DNA of 64,000 nt from assembly GCA_018806915.1 (NCBI GenBank), contig JAGKQI010000090.1, forward strand, positions 2,728,001 through 2,792,000, in the 5' to 3' direction. Source of the DNA: Phytophthora colocasiae. Its lineage: Eukaryota > Oomycota > Peronosporomycetes > Peronosporales > Peronosporaceae. Each line of letters starts with the position of its first letter. Position 1 is the stretch's first letter. The notes beneath the pieces were generated by a model, which saw nothing but the letters and a program-made list of their open reading frames with translations, had not been told where the DNA came from and did no database searches. The position numbers and the translations under genes were made by a program. Positions 9,881 to 20,960 of this stretch are shown one piece after another.

Positions 9881-11124
9881 TCACAGGTGTTGCAGGTGGC
9901 GGTGCTGGCAGCCCCACCAACCGCAACGGCATTTTAACCACAACTGGTCCCCGTAAGACGCGGTTATCTCCTCTCCCGGCATTATGTCACGCAGGGAGAC
10001 TGCCACAACAGTGAGCTCTTGATCAATACGGACTTCTTGGAACCGGCAGTTGGGGTCGCAATGGTGATTGACGAACCGCATCTTGGTCCCGCACCACAAG
10101 GTGTCGATACCGATGCTCTTGCCGTCTACAGATGGTGTTTCTAGGAGCATCCGATAGCCGTTGTCCACTGCTGCACGTCTCTCCAGGTCACCTAGCTCCG
10201 TTATGTACCCGCAGTACTGTCCGAGCACCTCTCCACTTGGGATCATCCCTACGGTAGTAACCCCGAACTCACCCGAAGAGCGACGCATGCTCAACAGCAA
10301 GTTGGGGTTGTCTTGGAGCGCGTTTCCACAGCCTCCCTTAAAGGAACAGTTGGCCTCGACGCAGCATCGGTTCTTCAAAGCATTCGCACACGTGAGCTGC
10401 AGCGCTCATTACAACCACAAGCGGATCCCACGTCGACGCTTCTGAACGCGTATCCGCGAGGGTTTTCATGGTGGTGAAGGGGAGTCACGAAAATAGGCCA
10501 GGAAGCCGCTCTCCAGTCATCAATATCCTCAGCAGGAGAGCTAGGTGGTGTCTGTGTGAGTGTACGCTCGGAGCTCTGACTTTCGTCGGGGGTGGAGGCC
10601 GTGGCGCGATACTCTTCTTCGGAGGCCGTGTCGCTGTACTCTTCAACTGTGGATCTGATGTTGTCGTCTTCATCAGGAGAGCCAGCGAGGTCGTCTTCAT
10701 CGAGGGACGTGACATCGTTGACTTCCGCTGGGGGCGTCGAGGAACAATGGGCACCGGGTCGGGTAGACTCGAAAGAAAGCCGACGCGTCACGTCCGAACC
10801 GTAACCAGACAGCGTCGACCCCGAGGCAACGGTCGGGGTAGAGGAGGAGGCTTGCCCTCCAAGAGGAGCCGACTGGACCTTCGAAACCGGAGCCGTCGAC
10901 TGCCGTCCTGCCGGGGGAGAAGAGAGTCGTGTGCGTATGCCGACAGTGGCTGAGACAGACCAACGTGCCCCACCAGGAGGGTACACTCGTAAGACCGACG
11001 GGACGGACGAGCAGTCAGAACCACGGCCGGTCTTCAATCGCTTGAGCAGCCGGCTAGTGGCGCAGTCAACAATGTCCGGGTCGTCGTCATCACACGTGCG
11101 CTTTCGAGAGTTTGCCTGAGTCAT
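9881..11124 (-). pseudogene. SET-domain methyltransferase carried by Harbinger element
   Basis: ATG at 11124 begins MTQANSRKRTCDDD. About 235 residues of disordered Ser/Thr/Pro- and acid-rich sequence precede a cysteine-rich pre-SET segment (CGCNERC, then KNRCCVEANCSFKGGCGN). The SET core follows: GVTTVGMIPSGEVLGQYCGY, then RFVNHHCDPNCRF matching the NHxCxPN cofactor/catalytic motif, EEITASYGDQ, and post-SET CRCGWWGC. The frame shifts by one base inside the pre-SET region near 10385. The likely activity is histone lysine methylation; the residue specificity cannot be told. It shares the element with the transposase and Myb genes and lies wholly within the terminal repeats. Confidence 0.8.
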
Positions 11125-11562
11125 TGGTCTGGTACAAAGCAACCAGTGAGGAGACCGAAGTCACTCGAAGTGACAGCTGGAGCGAGCAGAGATCAGGAAC
11201 TGGAACTCACCTGCTCTGCCGGGACCGCGCTTCGCGCCGAAAGTTTGAAACTGGGCACACTCGAATCCAAGCGCGGCGCATTTCGCGCCTCCACAAGATC
11301 GCGCGTTCAAATGGTATTGCAGCTTGAGGGTGTTGAAGTTGGTACGGTTGCAAAATAAGGCCCGCATCCAACATTAAAATAAGCATTAAACAGGGAATTC
11401 TTTAATCGACTATCCCTCTTCGTCGATCAAACTATTTTTAGTGAGTGACGTTTAATGCGGGTTTTAATGCGCGGGTTAGGGGTTCATTAAACCGTTTTCT
11501 ACCGGTTGTGGAAGGCGTCCATAGTAAAACTAAATCGAAGCAAACATAGTAAGATCATTTAA

Positions 11563-11599
11563 CCCACCGGCGACCGTTATCCCAGCTTTGCTGGGATAA
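11563..11599 (+). repeat. Left piggyBac-like terminus with hairpin
   Basis: CCCACCGGCGACCG directly follows TTAA. The perfect inverted repeat TTATCCCAGC / GCTGGGATAA, with a TTT loop, occupies 11577-11599. The same arrangement, inverted, closes the block at 31853-31892. Confidence 0.75.
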
Positions 11600-11918
11600 G
11601 AAAAACCTCAGAGAAAAACCTTGTTAGAAGCCCTTTCGTCTTTAAAGTGATATTCACGTCGTTTTAGCCAATAGGTGTCGTTTGCGGATTTCTCCCCTGG
11701 AACGGTGATGAGCATGGCGGGAGGTCTTCCTTGCCGCCATTGGTCGCCAAGCGTTGATTTACTAGAGCGGAGTGCAACTGGCAGGGCACATTTTAGTGGC
11801 TTGACGACCTTTTATTGCAAGGTAAATTTGTGAAATATGCTTCCGGAAGCGTTTTGCGTGCTGTCTTAACTAGATAATACAGTTCTCTACTACCAGCTAT
11901 CAAGGGCAAGAGCAGTAA

Positions 11919-12772
11919 GCAGAAGGCATCCGTTGGCTGGTGACTGGCAAGGACACTCCCTCCCTGGATTTGTATCTGGAAGATGCTGCGATTCTAAATG
12001 ATGGAGGCGGGCGAGAAGCTCCGTACACGTTGCTGTGTATGGTTGTAGCGGTGGAGAAGGCTGACGAAGTATCAGAGGTTGTATGGGAGATATACCAGTA
12101 CGAACGAGATGTCAGTCCTTTCGAGCGCCTTCTACAAGCGTCAGACGATTTCAGTATGCATACGAACTCTACACGGAAGAAGCTCACGCTGAAACGCAGA
12201 CAGAAAGCGCACGAAGATGGAGAGTTAAAGCTCCAAACGAGTTCAGTTCGTGTCCAGGCAGATCTACTGCGGCTTCTATCGTCGACATCAAGCGCTGTCA
12301 CTAAAAGGAGACTGAAAGACCAGCTTGAAAGCCTCCGAGTCCAGCAAATTATTGAAACTACTGGTGTTTTCCAGCCTCGACATCTGCAGATCACAGCGCT
12401 GGAAGAAGATCCACTGGAATTCCGTCGCGATACTCATGGTATCGCTCAATTATAAGTACGTCTACGTTTGAGTGTACTGTGTGAATTGAATTGATGGTTG
12501 ATTGTCATGTAGGACGCAACGTACTGGGAGAACACTACGCTCCTAAGAGTGATCTACTGCGCTTTCTCCATTCCCACTCAGTGCCAGAGATTTTCAAGCG
12601 CATGAAGCGGGTAGTGCGTGACGACCTCAGCACTCGTAACAAACGGCGTATTGCAGCACTCAATGCCAAGGAGAAGGAACGCAAAAAAGAGCTTGAGAAG
12701 CAGGGTATTCTGTCTCCTGAGCAGCAGCTAGAGGCAAAGTTCGACCGACTCCTCAATCCAAGTGTAGCGTAG
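11919..12772 (+). CDS. Unrecognised two-exon helical protein
   Basis: An exon open from 11919 to 12438 joins 12513-12772 across a 74-nt GT-AG intron, keeping one frame to the stop at 12772. No ATG lies at the start of the first exon; it follows an in-frame stop and a possible acceptor CAG at 11920-11922, so a short upstream exon is likely but not resolved. The protein, about 260 residues in the visible part, is charged and mostly helical. One block reads GRNVLGEHYAPKSDLLRF and the C-terminus is Lys/Glu-rich (NAKEKERKKELEKQ). I recognise no domain. It is the first gene inside the left piggyBac-like terminus. Confidence 0.5.
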
Positions 12773-12902
12773 AGTGAAGAGCCCCCGGCAAAGGGATCTA
12801 CAAGCTTTGAAACGACGCAGATACCCAATCTTGCGATGGCATCACGTACAAGACAGCCGTTCTTCGGCATCTGAAGCCGTCGACGGCAGTTAGACGAACA
12901 GA

Positions 12903-13396
12903 ATGACTCGGCTCGTAGTCAATACACTCGGAGGTGGCGTCCAATGGCTCGATATCCCTGGATCTTTTCGGTTCTGCTGTTTGGAATTATCACTTTCCCG
13001 ACAATTGCTGTGTCAATTGACTACGGAACGTTTACTTGGAGCAAGTGGAACGAGATGCACACGTCTACTTCGGGCTGGACTGCAATCCGAAGGATGTACC
13101 GTTCAGGGCCGCGTGTACGAGCCAAGATATTTGTATCGACACCAGTTGCAATGAGCAACCTGCAGACAAATGCTGCCTTGTTTTGCCAGCAGATCAAGGA
13201 TTTTATGGAGGTAGAAACCGTTGATCGAGTACTTCTTGAGTACGGAAGCCAAATCCGAGACCCCCTGCTGAGCCGCGACACAAAGTCGATAGCTATAAAA
13301 GCGGTTTCGTGTAGGAGAAAGTGGGCAACCGGTGGCAAGACTACTGGAGGTCTGGCGTTAGTCGCCAGCGAGGTTAGTTTCCCTGGCTCAAAGTGA
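12903..13396 (+). pseudogene. Decayed or chimeric frame, unknown
   Basis: An ATG at 12944 opens 150 codons whose first 25 residues (MARYPWIFSVLLFGIITFP) look like a signal peptide or membrane segment. Another frame at 13036-13224 reads equally gene-like and Cys-rich (QDICIDTSCNEQPADKCC). The segment VDRVLLEYGSQIRDPLL resembles KLLIYEYGSN in the passenger gene at 3642-4925. The two competing frames suggest a decayed gene with frameshifts. No function can be given. Confidence 0.3.
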
Positions 13397-13557
13397 CGGA
13401 TAAACGGCTCAATACATATTGGTTCATCAGTGAGCATACATGTAGAAATGGAATGGGTCAACTGTGGCGAAACCTTGGCTTAAGTGCCAGTATTGACTAC
13501 AGATCGTATGGTATACAAATTCTAGTCAAACGGGGCCTTGTGAACTTGTGAAAGAGA

Positions 13558-14541
13558 ATGGCAGATTTTTCTGATGAAGAAGATCGCCAGCTCGTCCAGC
13601 TAGCAGCGACGTACGTGAAATCAGGACGCTGCGTCAAGTGGTCGTTAGTGGCAGAAAAGATGAGACCACAGAAATGGAGTCCAGAGAAGCTTCAGCAACG
13701 TATCAAGACGCTCAAGCGACGACTAGGAACTGACGTGTTGCAATTTCCGCCGCGATTCTTTCGGAAGTCACTCCAACAAAATAGCAAGAGCCAACGAGTC
13801 CAACAAGCGGATAGTACGCCCGGAATTACAGAGCAATTGATGGTACCGTTGTCTCCCGAAGACACGTACAACGCCACAGAAAGGCTTTTTCGTGTGTTGA
13901 CTAGGCGCGATGTACGTGCCAATAAGCGTCAGCTAAATGCTGGGGAGATCACGATGGTAGCAGTATCCAGTTTTATAACTGAAGCAGCCTTTCAAGAGGG
14001 CGATGTGTTTCTCGACGCTGGATCTGGTATCGGGAACGTTCTCGTCCAGATTGCGTTACAAACTCGGGCGTCTTGCGTGGTGGGCATTGAGATTCAAGAC
14101 AACTTGGTAGCAAAAGGGATGAAACTAATCGCGTCAGCAGTTGTGGACCTTCCGCATTTGCAAAAGATCTGTGTTGTCGCCGGAGACATCCGTGGAGTTT
14201 AAGGAAAGCAACAAAGCTGTTGTGTGCGCTGGAAAAAATTATTGTCAAGTCGACCTGGCTCGCTAATCAACTCCGCTACTGTTTTGTACTGTCATGACAC
14301 CGTGTTTGAAGAAGATGCCGTGTTGGCGGTTATCAACATGTGTGTGGTATTACCTCATCTTCGCCTGGTGGGATTAACGACGCTGGTATGTCCACGCCAT
14401 CGACATTCATGCTCTAGCCCTTTTTGTATTCGATGGGAGCTTCTGAAAACACTTCATGTTCAAATGACATTCGGGAATTCACTCCGAGAGCTACACTTGT
14501 ACATTAGACGAGCGAGACCAGTCGCAGTCGAAGAAACTTAA
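13558..14541 (+). pseudogene. DOT1-like histone methyltransferase with SANT-like N-terminus
   Basis: ATG at 13558. Residues 1-55 form a SANT/Myb-like fold (EEDRQLVQLAATYVKSGRC, KWSLVAEKM). After a linker, the DOT1-type methyltransferase core contains the S-adenosylmethionine loop FLDAGSGIGNVLVQIAL, then VVGIEIQDN and VAGDIR. The frame stops at 14202; the matching C-terminal part resumes in another frame at about 14260-14541 (SATVLYCHDTVFEEDAVLAV, CPRHRHSC, LRELHLYIRR). The break lies between 14190 and 14240 and could be a lesion or an unresolved intron. DOT1 enzymes methylate H3K79 in nucleosomes. It lies inside the piggyBac-bounded block, upstream of the chromodomain transposase. Confidence 0.7.
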
Positions 14542-14812
14542 AGCCACAAGGACTTCGAGTGGAAGCATGACAAGATGGAGAGGCAACTTCGCGACAATGG
14601 CAATGAGGGCTGCATCGTGCTGTCGATAACGGGTCAGTAGGACAAATAGGTGCTGGTGCAAGAGTGCTTAGAGCGGCTAGCTAGCAAGGACTTAAACTTC
14701 CCGAGCTCAATTCCAGAACACCCGACACATACCAACATTGCACCACAGTTTACTTCAACACATAATGAAACACGGTTGTTGAAGTCGTTTGACTGTTCGT
14801 TATTCTCTTCCT
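14542..14812. other. Intergenic, no gene recognised
   Basis: The 270 bp between the DOT1-like gene and the convergent coiled-coil gene hold only short frames. Nothing is supported here. Confidence 0.5.
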
Positions 14813-16309
14813 TTAAATTTCACAAGTTGTTCCCTGCAACTTCTTCGTTACCCCTTTAGCATTAGTTCTTTTGACTTCACCCATGCTTCCTCTGCCTTTC
14901 TTGTCCTTCTTTCTTATCGTACTGCTGACAGATTTCACTTCCTTGCCTTTCGTGTTGATTTGCCGTACGGCCGCTTCCAGCTCTTCGTCTTGCTCTTCAA
15001 TCTTCGCTCTCGCCGCATTCAGTGCTGTCTCCAGATATTTTACTTTCTTCTGGTAGCCGCTTGATATCGCCTTCTCTCCTGCTAATTCGGCTGTTTTGTT
15101 TCTGAGTGCCTCCTCCAATTTTTTCTGCTTACCTTTGTCACCTCGTCGACCAGTGGAAGCCTTGCGCTGAGCCTCTAGTTCTTCTCGAAGCGTAGTGGAG
15201 TTCAACTTCTCCTCATCCAGTTCCCGCACTAGTTCTTGAATTTTTTCCTCAGCTTCCAAGTGTCTCGCCTTGAGATCCTCCAACTTGGATACGTGGCTTG
15301 TCTCCAAGTCCTTCAACTTCCTGTCGGATGCAGCAGACAGCGAGACGGAGATCTTGCGGTAGATCAAATCAAACTCCGTCCGTAAAGTCTGCTTCTCCTC
15401 TTCAGTGTCACACACGAGAGTCGGTAAAGTCGCCGCTACTGCTTGAACTTGGTCTAAACTCGACTCCTTCCCTATCTTTCCAGTAGCAAGTGGCTTCGCT
15501 ACTTGGCTTATCTCTCTTTCCTCCCGAATTGCACGTCTCAGCTCTTTCTTAGTTTCTTCGTGGCCCTCGCTCAAAAGCTCCTGTATCTTCGTGACCAACG
15601 AGGCATTGCTTGACGCCACGAGTTCTCTTAGGCCTGCGCTGGGATCTGCATTAGCCTTGTTTTTCTTATTTTCCAACACCTTGAGATACCCTGCATATAC
15701 GTCCTTGAGCAGGGACTGGTGGTGCTTCTTGAGCTCTGCTGGTTCGCTCTTGAAGGCCTTGAACTGAATTTTGGTCGCTAAATCATTGTAATCCACCTTT
15801 TCGCATCTATTTCGTGCGGCGAGATACCGTTCTACCCACAAGCGCTTCTGATAGTTTGCCAAAGTGTACGGCTGCGCTTTCGTGCGCCGCTCGCATTGCC
15901 GCTTATCTCCTTGGTACTCCTCGTTGCAAGCTCTCCTCATTTCATCGCAAGCTTCCTTCAGGAATTTGATGGGAACCTCTTGGCCTTCTGCCTCCTCCGG
16001 TTCAGCAGCATCAACATCCTGTACAGAAACTTCAGTATCTTGGCCTGTCGGTTTTGGTCGCTTGCTAGATCCATCCGAGGACTCAGTAATATTCCCCTTT
16101 CGTTTCTTAGATGAAGGCTTGCCCTTGGTTGATGACTTGCTCTTGGCCGACTGATTCTCCTGCGTTTTGGCCGGGACGACTAACGAATTCGTTTGTGCTG
16201 CCACCGACAGTAACTGCCTCGTATGCGCAGTTGTCTCGGTTTGCCCATCCTTCACCCGCGTAACCAGAGCGACCTTGGTTTTCCTTTTCCCCGCACGCGT
16301 CTTCACCAT
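14813..16309 (-). CDS. Nuclear-type coiled-coil protein, 498 aa, unknown
   Basis: Intact frame from ATG at 16309. The first 110 residues are basic and disordered, with likely nuclear localisation signals (MVKTRAGKRKTK, KPSSKKRKG). A helical segment with conserved-looking aromatic residues follows (QPYTLANYQKRLWVERYLAA). The C-terminal 200 residues are continuous coiled coil with heptads (DLETSHVSKLEDLKARHLE) and a basic tail. No enzymatic motif is seen. It sits inside the piggyBac-bounded block on the same strand as the transposase. The long uninterrupted frame suggests selection or recent arrival. The function is unknown; a DNA-binding or oligomerising accessory role is only a guess. Confidence 0.65.
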   Translation of the reverse strand: MVKTRAGKRKTKVALVTRVKDGQTETTAHTRQLLSVAAQTNSLVVPAKTQENQSAKSKSSTKGKPSSKKRKGNITESSDGSSKRPKPTGQDTEVSVQDVDAAEPEEAEGQEVPIKFLKEACDEMRRACNEEYQGDKRQCERRTKAQPYTLANYQKRLWVERYLAARNRCEKVDYNDLATKIQFKAFKSEPAELKKHHQSLLKDVYAGYLKVLENKKNKANADPSAGLRELVASSNASLVTKIQELLSEGHEETKKELRRAIREEREISQVAKPLATGKIGKESSLDQVQAVAATLPTLVCDTEEEKQTLRTEFDLIYRKISVSLSAASDRKLKDLETSHVSKLEDLKARHLEAEEKIQELVRELDEEKLNSTTLREELEAQRKASTGRRGDKGKQKKLEEALRNKTAELAGEKAISSGYQKKVKYLETALNAARAKIEEQDEELEAAVRQINTKGKEVKSVSSTIRKKDKKGRGSMGEVKRTNAKGVTKKLQGTTCEI

Positions 16310-16436
16310 TGTCTTTCAATGGAAATCACACGCAACAAAAAACATACCAAAGAATTTGACATCATTTACTCACTAAGTACGAATTATTTATCTCACAACT
16401 CAATATTGCGCCACCATTGACTAAACCTCAAGAGCT

Positions 16437-16797
16437 ACGAGACGGGTACGGGCAAAGTCAAGCGGGTACACGAAGAGCTGCGAGCGGGCACCGCGAAGCC
16501 AGGTTGCCCTTGAAGAAACGCCAGAACTGGTCCTTGGTTACACCGTAATGAAGAGCTTATGAACTTGTCCTTTAAGGCAAAGTTCAGGGCCTGGGTGCCC
16601 TGCTCCTTGGACACACGCACGAAGCAGTCCACGATGCCCTTGTTCGGTTAATCTGCGACGAAGCACTGCAGAAGCATCTTGACACGCTCGATGGAGGCCA
16701 CGACGGTCTTGGAGATACCGCCGGCAGCCAGGTCCATGAAGAACGAAACGGCGCCGCTCTTCTTCTCCGAAGTGGCGACTGGGTCAGGGCGCTCATC
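16437..16797 (-). pseudogene. Mitochondrial ADP/ATP carrier fragment
   Basis: Read on the minus strand in shifting frames, this contains clear pieces of an adenine nucleotide translocator. VSFFMDLAAGGISKTVVASI and ERVKMLLQ come from the first carrier repeat; KGIVDCFVRVSKEQGTQ, ALNFALKDKF and QFWRFFKGNLAS come from later segments. Pieces are missing between them, including part of the RYFPTQ region, and several frameshifts are present. It has no introns and is surrounded by transposon genes. It is a dead, partly deleted copy of a host housekeeping gene, perhaps retrocopied; no poly-A tail was seen to prove that. Confidence 0.8.
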
Positions 16798-16893
16798 TTG
16801 AGGTAAGGGGGGAGACTTTAAGAGTCTTCAGCGAAACGGAGAAAAATCCTAAATGATCGAGGTCGAGCACGCGGATATTCCATGCAATGGCAA

Positions 16894-19800
16894 CTAGTTG
16901 TTTTCACTAGCTAGGTTGTCCATGTTGTCAGCCCCCACGCCTTCAGGAGCTTGCGCCCCATCATTGTCGTAAAATTTTTGATCGTAATTGTCAGGACCCC
17001 CGTCAGCTCCTTCTGGGGCATCGTGACTCCTACCAACCAGGCCGTCCCTATCGGCTCCGAGCTGATCATCGTGACTTGATGAAACTTGAATTTGCTGTGC
17101 CTCTGTACTTTGAAAATGGGCTGGACTTCCAACAACTGGAGTCTCACCCAAGAGAAGCTCCTGAAAGCTCAAATTCCTCCGTCGCGAGCTTACCTCGGGT
17201 GGCTCAACCGTGGCAGCAATTGAATCGTTTGGTAACTCCTCTGTCGAACGGCGAATTCGAATACCCCCTCTCTTCTCCAGTTGCGGAATATTCCTTCCAT
17301 TCTTCCAGTTCGAATGCCAAATATTAAAGCAAGACACCGAATTTCCATCAGTCACATGCCGTGCTTTTGAACATAAAACAGTCTCCCGCGATCGGAGGAA
17401 CACTGCTGACAGTAATGGGGCGTTGTTCCTGCAAATGGACGCCTTCCATCTGAAGTTGTACGGCACATGATGGAACAAACTTTGCAGACGCGAAACTTGA
17501 ATTTCCACCCGCAGTTTTATCTGTTGACACCAACACTCGATGACTCGAGCTAGCAATAGCGTAGGCAGTAGCAATCGAAGCCGACCGGTCCCTTGAGTCA
17601 TCCACTGCAACAACTTCTTCAGTAATGTGTTCAGTTTCCAAGAAATCTTGGTCTTGGAGACCTAGGAGCTCCTCATGGAGTTGGATCAGGAAGTTCGAGT
17701 GTGAAAGCGGTTTCTCTTCGATGGACTTTGCGTATAGACGGTGTACAATGAATGCGTTGATGATCGCAATGTCAAGAAGCCCGTAAAAAAGATTCTTGTA
17801 GTACTTTTTGGCGCGCATGACCATTTGAACAGAGTAACTAAACCAACCACATACAGTACCTCATGTCAGTAAAAATGAAATAAGCACTGCTCTACATTAA
17901 ACTCACCGTTGCAGGCGTAATTGTTCGTGATTATCAACGCCACCCATGTACTTGTTGTAATTCACAACAAACTCCGGACACGGAATAGTAGCGTACGTAC
18001 CGTCCCTTTGCTTTCGTTGTACAGACGACCTTTTCGCCGAGACTCCAGTGGCAAGAAAAAACAAATTTTTGAGTCTACCCACCTTGATGCGTACAATACT
18101 CCGTTTGTGGTGTTTCTTGCAAGCTTGTAGGACCCTCGAGGCATATTGCGTGATTGGCTCTTTTTTTTGTCTTGAAATTCTCCACAAAACCAAGCCGACT
18201 CGTGGACACTGTTCCGATATTGTAATACCCCATGTCCATCAGGCGAAAACTAAGCGATACTGATGAGTATTCTCGGTCCGTAACAACGATTCTTTTCTTC
18301 GAGCGATCTACTCGACGCTGTTCCCACAGGGCCTTCAAGTTACGGACGACAGCCATTGGCCCACTTCTCGTGTCAACAAATTGACTATCTTGCTTCTTGC
18401 CACAATAGACTTCGAATCTGTGATAAAGACGCACAAAAGATCTAAGTAAATGACATCTGCTTGACATACACCTAAACAGTATCATTCTGTACCTGGAGCA
18501 GTAGTGGGTTTCGCCACAGCAAACTGCGAACAGCTTTGTCCCGTACTTGTGCGGCTTATTCTTCAGAAAAACACAAATTGTATTCCGCGAACTCCTTGAC
18601 GGGATAACCATTTCATCGAACGCAACCCAACGCCCTAGCTCCATCGCACCCTTAAACGTATCTTGGAGAGTATCAATTACACTTCTAATTTTCCATGCCC
18701 GATCGGATTTTGCTCGTGGGTCCTCGTTGTCTGTGAAGTGGATGAACCTACCAACACGTCTCTATTAGTACAGTACTGTACCAGGTAAAATGTCAACGTT
18801 GTCTCATCATTTATACCGGCAATTCATATTCCAGTTCTGAGCGCACGTTCGTACCTGTTAATCTCCTTAAAACGCAGTCGAGGCATGAATGGTGACCATG
18901 TCCCGGCGGGAATTGCCCCACGCGCCTGGGTTTTCCAATGATCTTCCATACGGGCTTTAATAGGGCAAACAGCTCTCGAAATGATCAACGCCAAGAAATG
19001 CGTTATTTCCGCTGCGGAAATCTCCTTGAACGAATCCAGGGCTCGTTCTTTCTCTCGGTACAACTTGCTTCGCAAAGCTTGATCATTCGTCTTGGCATTT
19101 ATGACCAGCGACGCGGCTTGTAACCGTTGAGTGCGTGTTTGGCGCTCGTACAAATTGGTTTCATGCGCGATATCTCTCCAGAGGCGTTTCGGCATAAAAT
19201 AAAAAAATAAATCCGTTGGCTTCATCGTTCGAGCTGCATCAATTGCTGATTGTTGTAAATGGGGAGGATCGTTCATAACATCACACATGCCATCCGTATT
19301 GGTATCGTCCACACCATCGCCGACATTCAGCTCCTCCCAACCGTTTATAGACATAGACCGCAGCATTTCATCTGTTATATAATTTTGAGGTCCTGCGACA
19401 GCACGAATCTCCTCAGCAGTCTCAACAGAAAATTCATCTTCGTCATCTTCCTCGTTGACGATGATATTTTCTGTGGTTTCTTCGTCAGAACCGTCATCAC
19501 TCTCACTAGCGCAATAATCAGAGGCTAAAAACTCATGATCGTCGTCAAGGCCTTCATTTGCTACATCGATACGAAATGGACGGGTCCGTGGCGCCTTCAA
19601 CAGCGATTTCGGCCTACTGTGGCTGACCGTTGGTCTTTTCTTCCGAAAAAGGTTGCTCGAATTAGTTTCACTCCTCGCTTCTTCGTCTACCTTGGTCTCC
19701 TCGTCGTTGGTGTTTTCCTCCCGATAATCAGGAAAATCAAATTCATAATTGGGGTTCGAGTTTTCTTGAACTCCCGTAATTCGTCTGCATTGCTGACAAT

Positions 19801-20590
19801 CCGTTGAGATCTGTCGATTCTGTTTGGAGAGGGATCTAATGTCCGTGCGTCTTGGTTTATATCAGTTGGGGTGGCCACCGGGACAGTTGTAGAATTGGTT
19901 GTACTGTGGTTTTCTGTGACATTGGCAACAGAAACCTGTATACTTGCCGCTGGATGAGCTTTCTGTTGACGACGTCGGAATGCCACCAGGACTTCGGGAC
20001 AGTTCATGTTTGATCCAGCGATCCAACTGGACTCCGTATACCCTTTCCATTTGACTAGGTAATGAGGTAATCCAAAACGAAATCTCTCTCGAAGGATTGC
20101 TTCCACTTCGTACTCTTTCTCCTGAGAAGTACCTGTACATTATCACCGATGACCAACAGTTCAGTCAGAGAATAATGCACTCGAAGACAATATCATTAGC
20201 TACCTTTTGACGCTTTCCGTTTCACGGAGCTCTCGGAGCTTGCTGTCGCTTTCGGGCTCGCAGCTTTCTTCTTGGAAGCACGGGCACGTTTTAGCTGCTC
20301 TTCGTTAAATTGTTGCAGAAGCCTGGGGCACGTAAGATTGGATTCCGGCTCCCATGTAGTGTCATTGTAACCCTTCCATTTTACATGATACTTTGGCTTT
20401 CCCGACACGATTTTCATATCGATAATACGTTCCACTTCGTACTCTTCATCTACGAACAAGCATTCGATTAGAACTGCCAACGACGCAAGAGTTGTGTCTG
20501 CGTACCAGATATTTCATCGGGCCGAGTAGCTCTCCGCCGGCTCGTGCGAGACGACTGGGGATCTTCTCTCTCCTTGCGCTTGCGCGGCAT
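16894..20590 (-). pseudogene. piggyBac transposase fused to two chromodomains
   Basis: The start ATG is at 20590. Exons 20506-20590, 20205-20449, 18855-20132, 18493-18759, 17907-18417 and 16894-17837 join through GT-AG introns of 56-94 nt. Exon 2 encodes a chromodomain ([30 protein letters not shown]). Exon 3 encodes a second one (YEVEAIL, YLVKWKGYTESSW), then an acidic linker and the piggyBac N-terminus (DLFFYFMPKRLWRDIAHETN). The DDD core shows VAFDEMVIPSRSS, IVVTDREYSSVSL and MGGVDNHEQLRLQ. Frames break near 19761 (T4 run), at the T8 run 18161-18168, and near 17470, so it is probably inactive. The transposase exon has no ATG of its own, which supports a true fusion. Confidence 0.8.
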
Positions 20591-20960
20591 GACCACCTTA
20601 GAATCCTGAATTGAATGCAAGTGGTATCCGGACAGTTTTTTTGCACTTACACTTACAATCACGTAATGAGATCCAAAATATCCGGATACGGCGTAACTAT
20701 ACTGGTATACCAGTAATCGACGTCAGCATTAGAGGCAAATATACTAGTTTCACTAAAGAAAACAATCCAATAGTGAAACTAGTATATTTACCTCTATCGA
20801 CGTGGACTCTTTGAGAGAGGTGAATATACTAGTTTCACTATAGGTCGTGGCCGTCCATAAATGTAAAAGTTTATATGTCGGCTACAATCTGCAACAATAA
20901 AGCTACTACGTAGCTGCAATCCATGTGCGATACTAGTACGATTCAAGCGACGAGCTGTAA

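Larger units (their letters stand above)
6630..11520. mobile_element. PIF/Harbinger element with SET gene (4891 bp)
   Basis: Terminal inverted repeats begin GGGCGCCTTCCACAACCGGT on the left and GGACGCCTTCCACAACCGGT when the right end is read inward, both continuing AGAAAACG. They are flanked by ATA at 6627-6629 and 11521-11523, a 3-bp duplication as expected for Harbinger. Inside are a three-exon DDE transposase on the plus strand, a Myb-like accessory gene and a SET-domain gene, both on the minus strand. The subterminal regions share TTTTAATG-type motifs. The Myb-like partner is standard for Harbinger; the SET gene is not. Confidence 0.9.
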
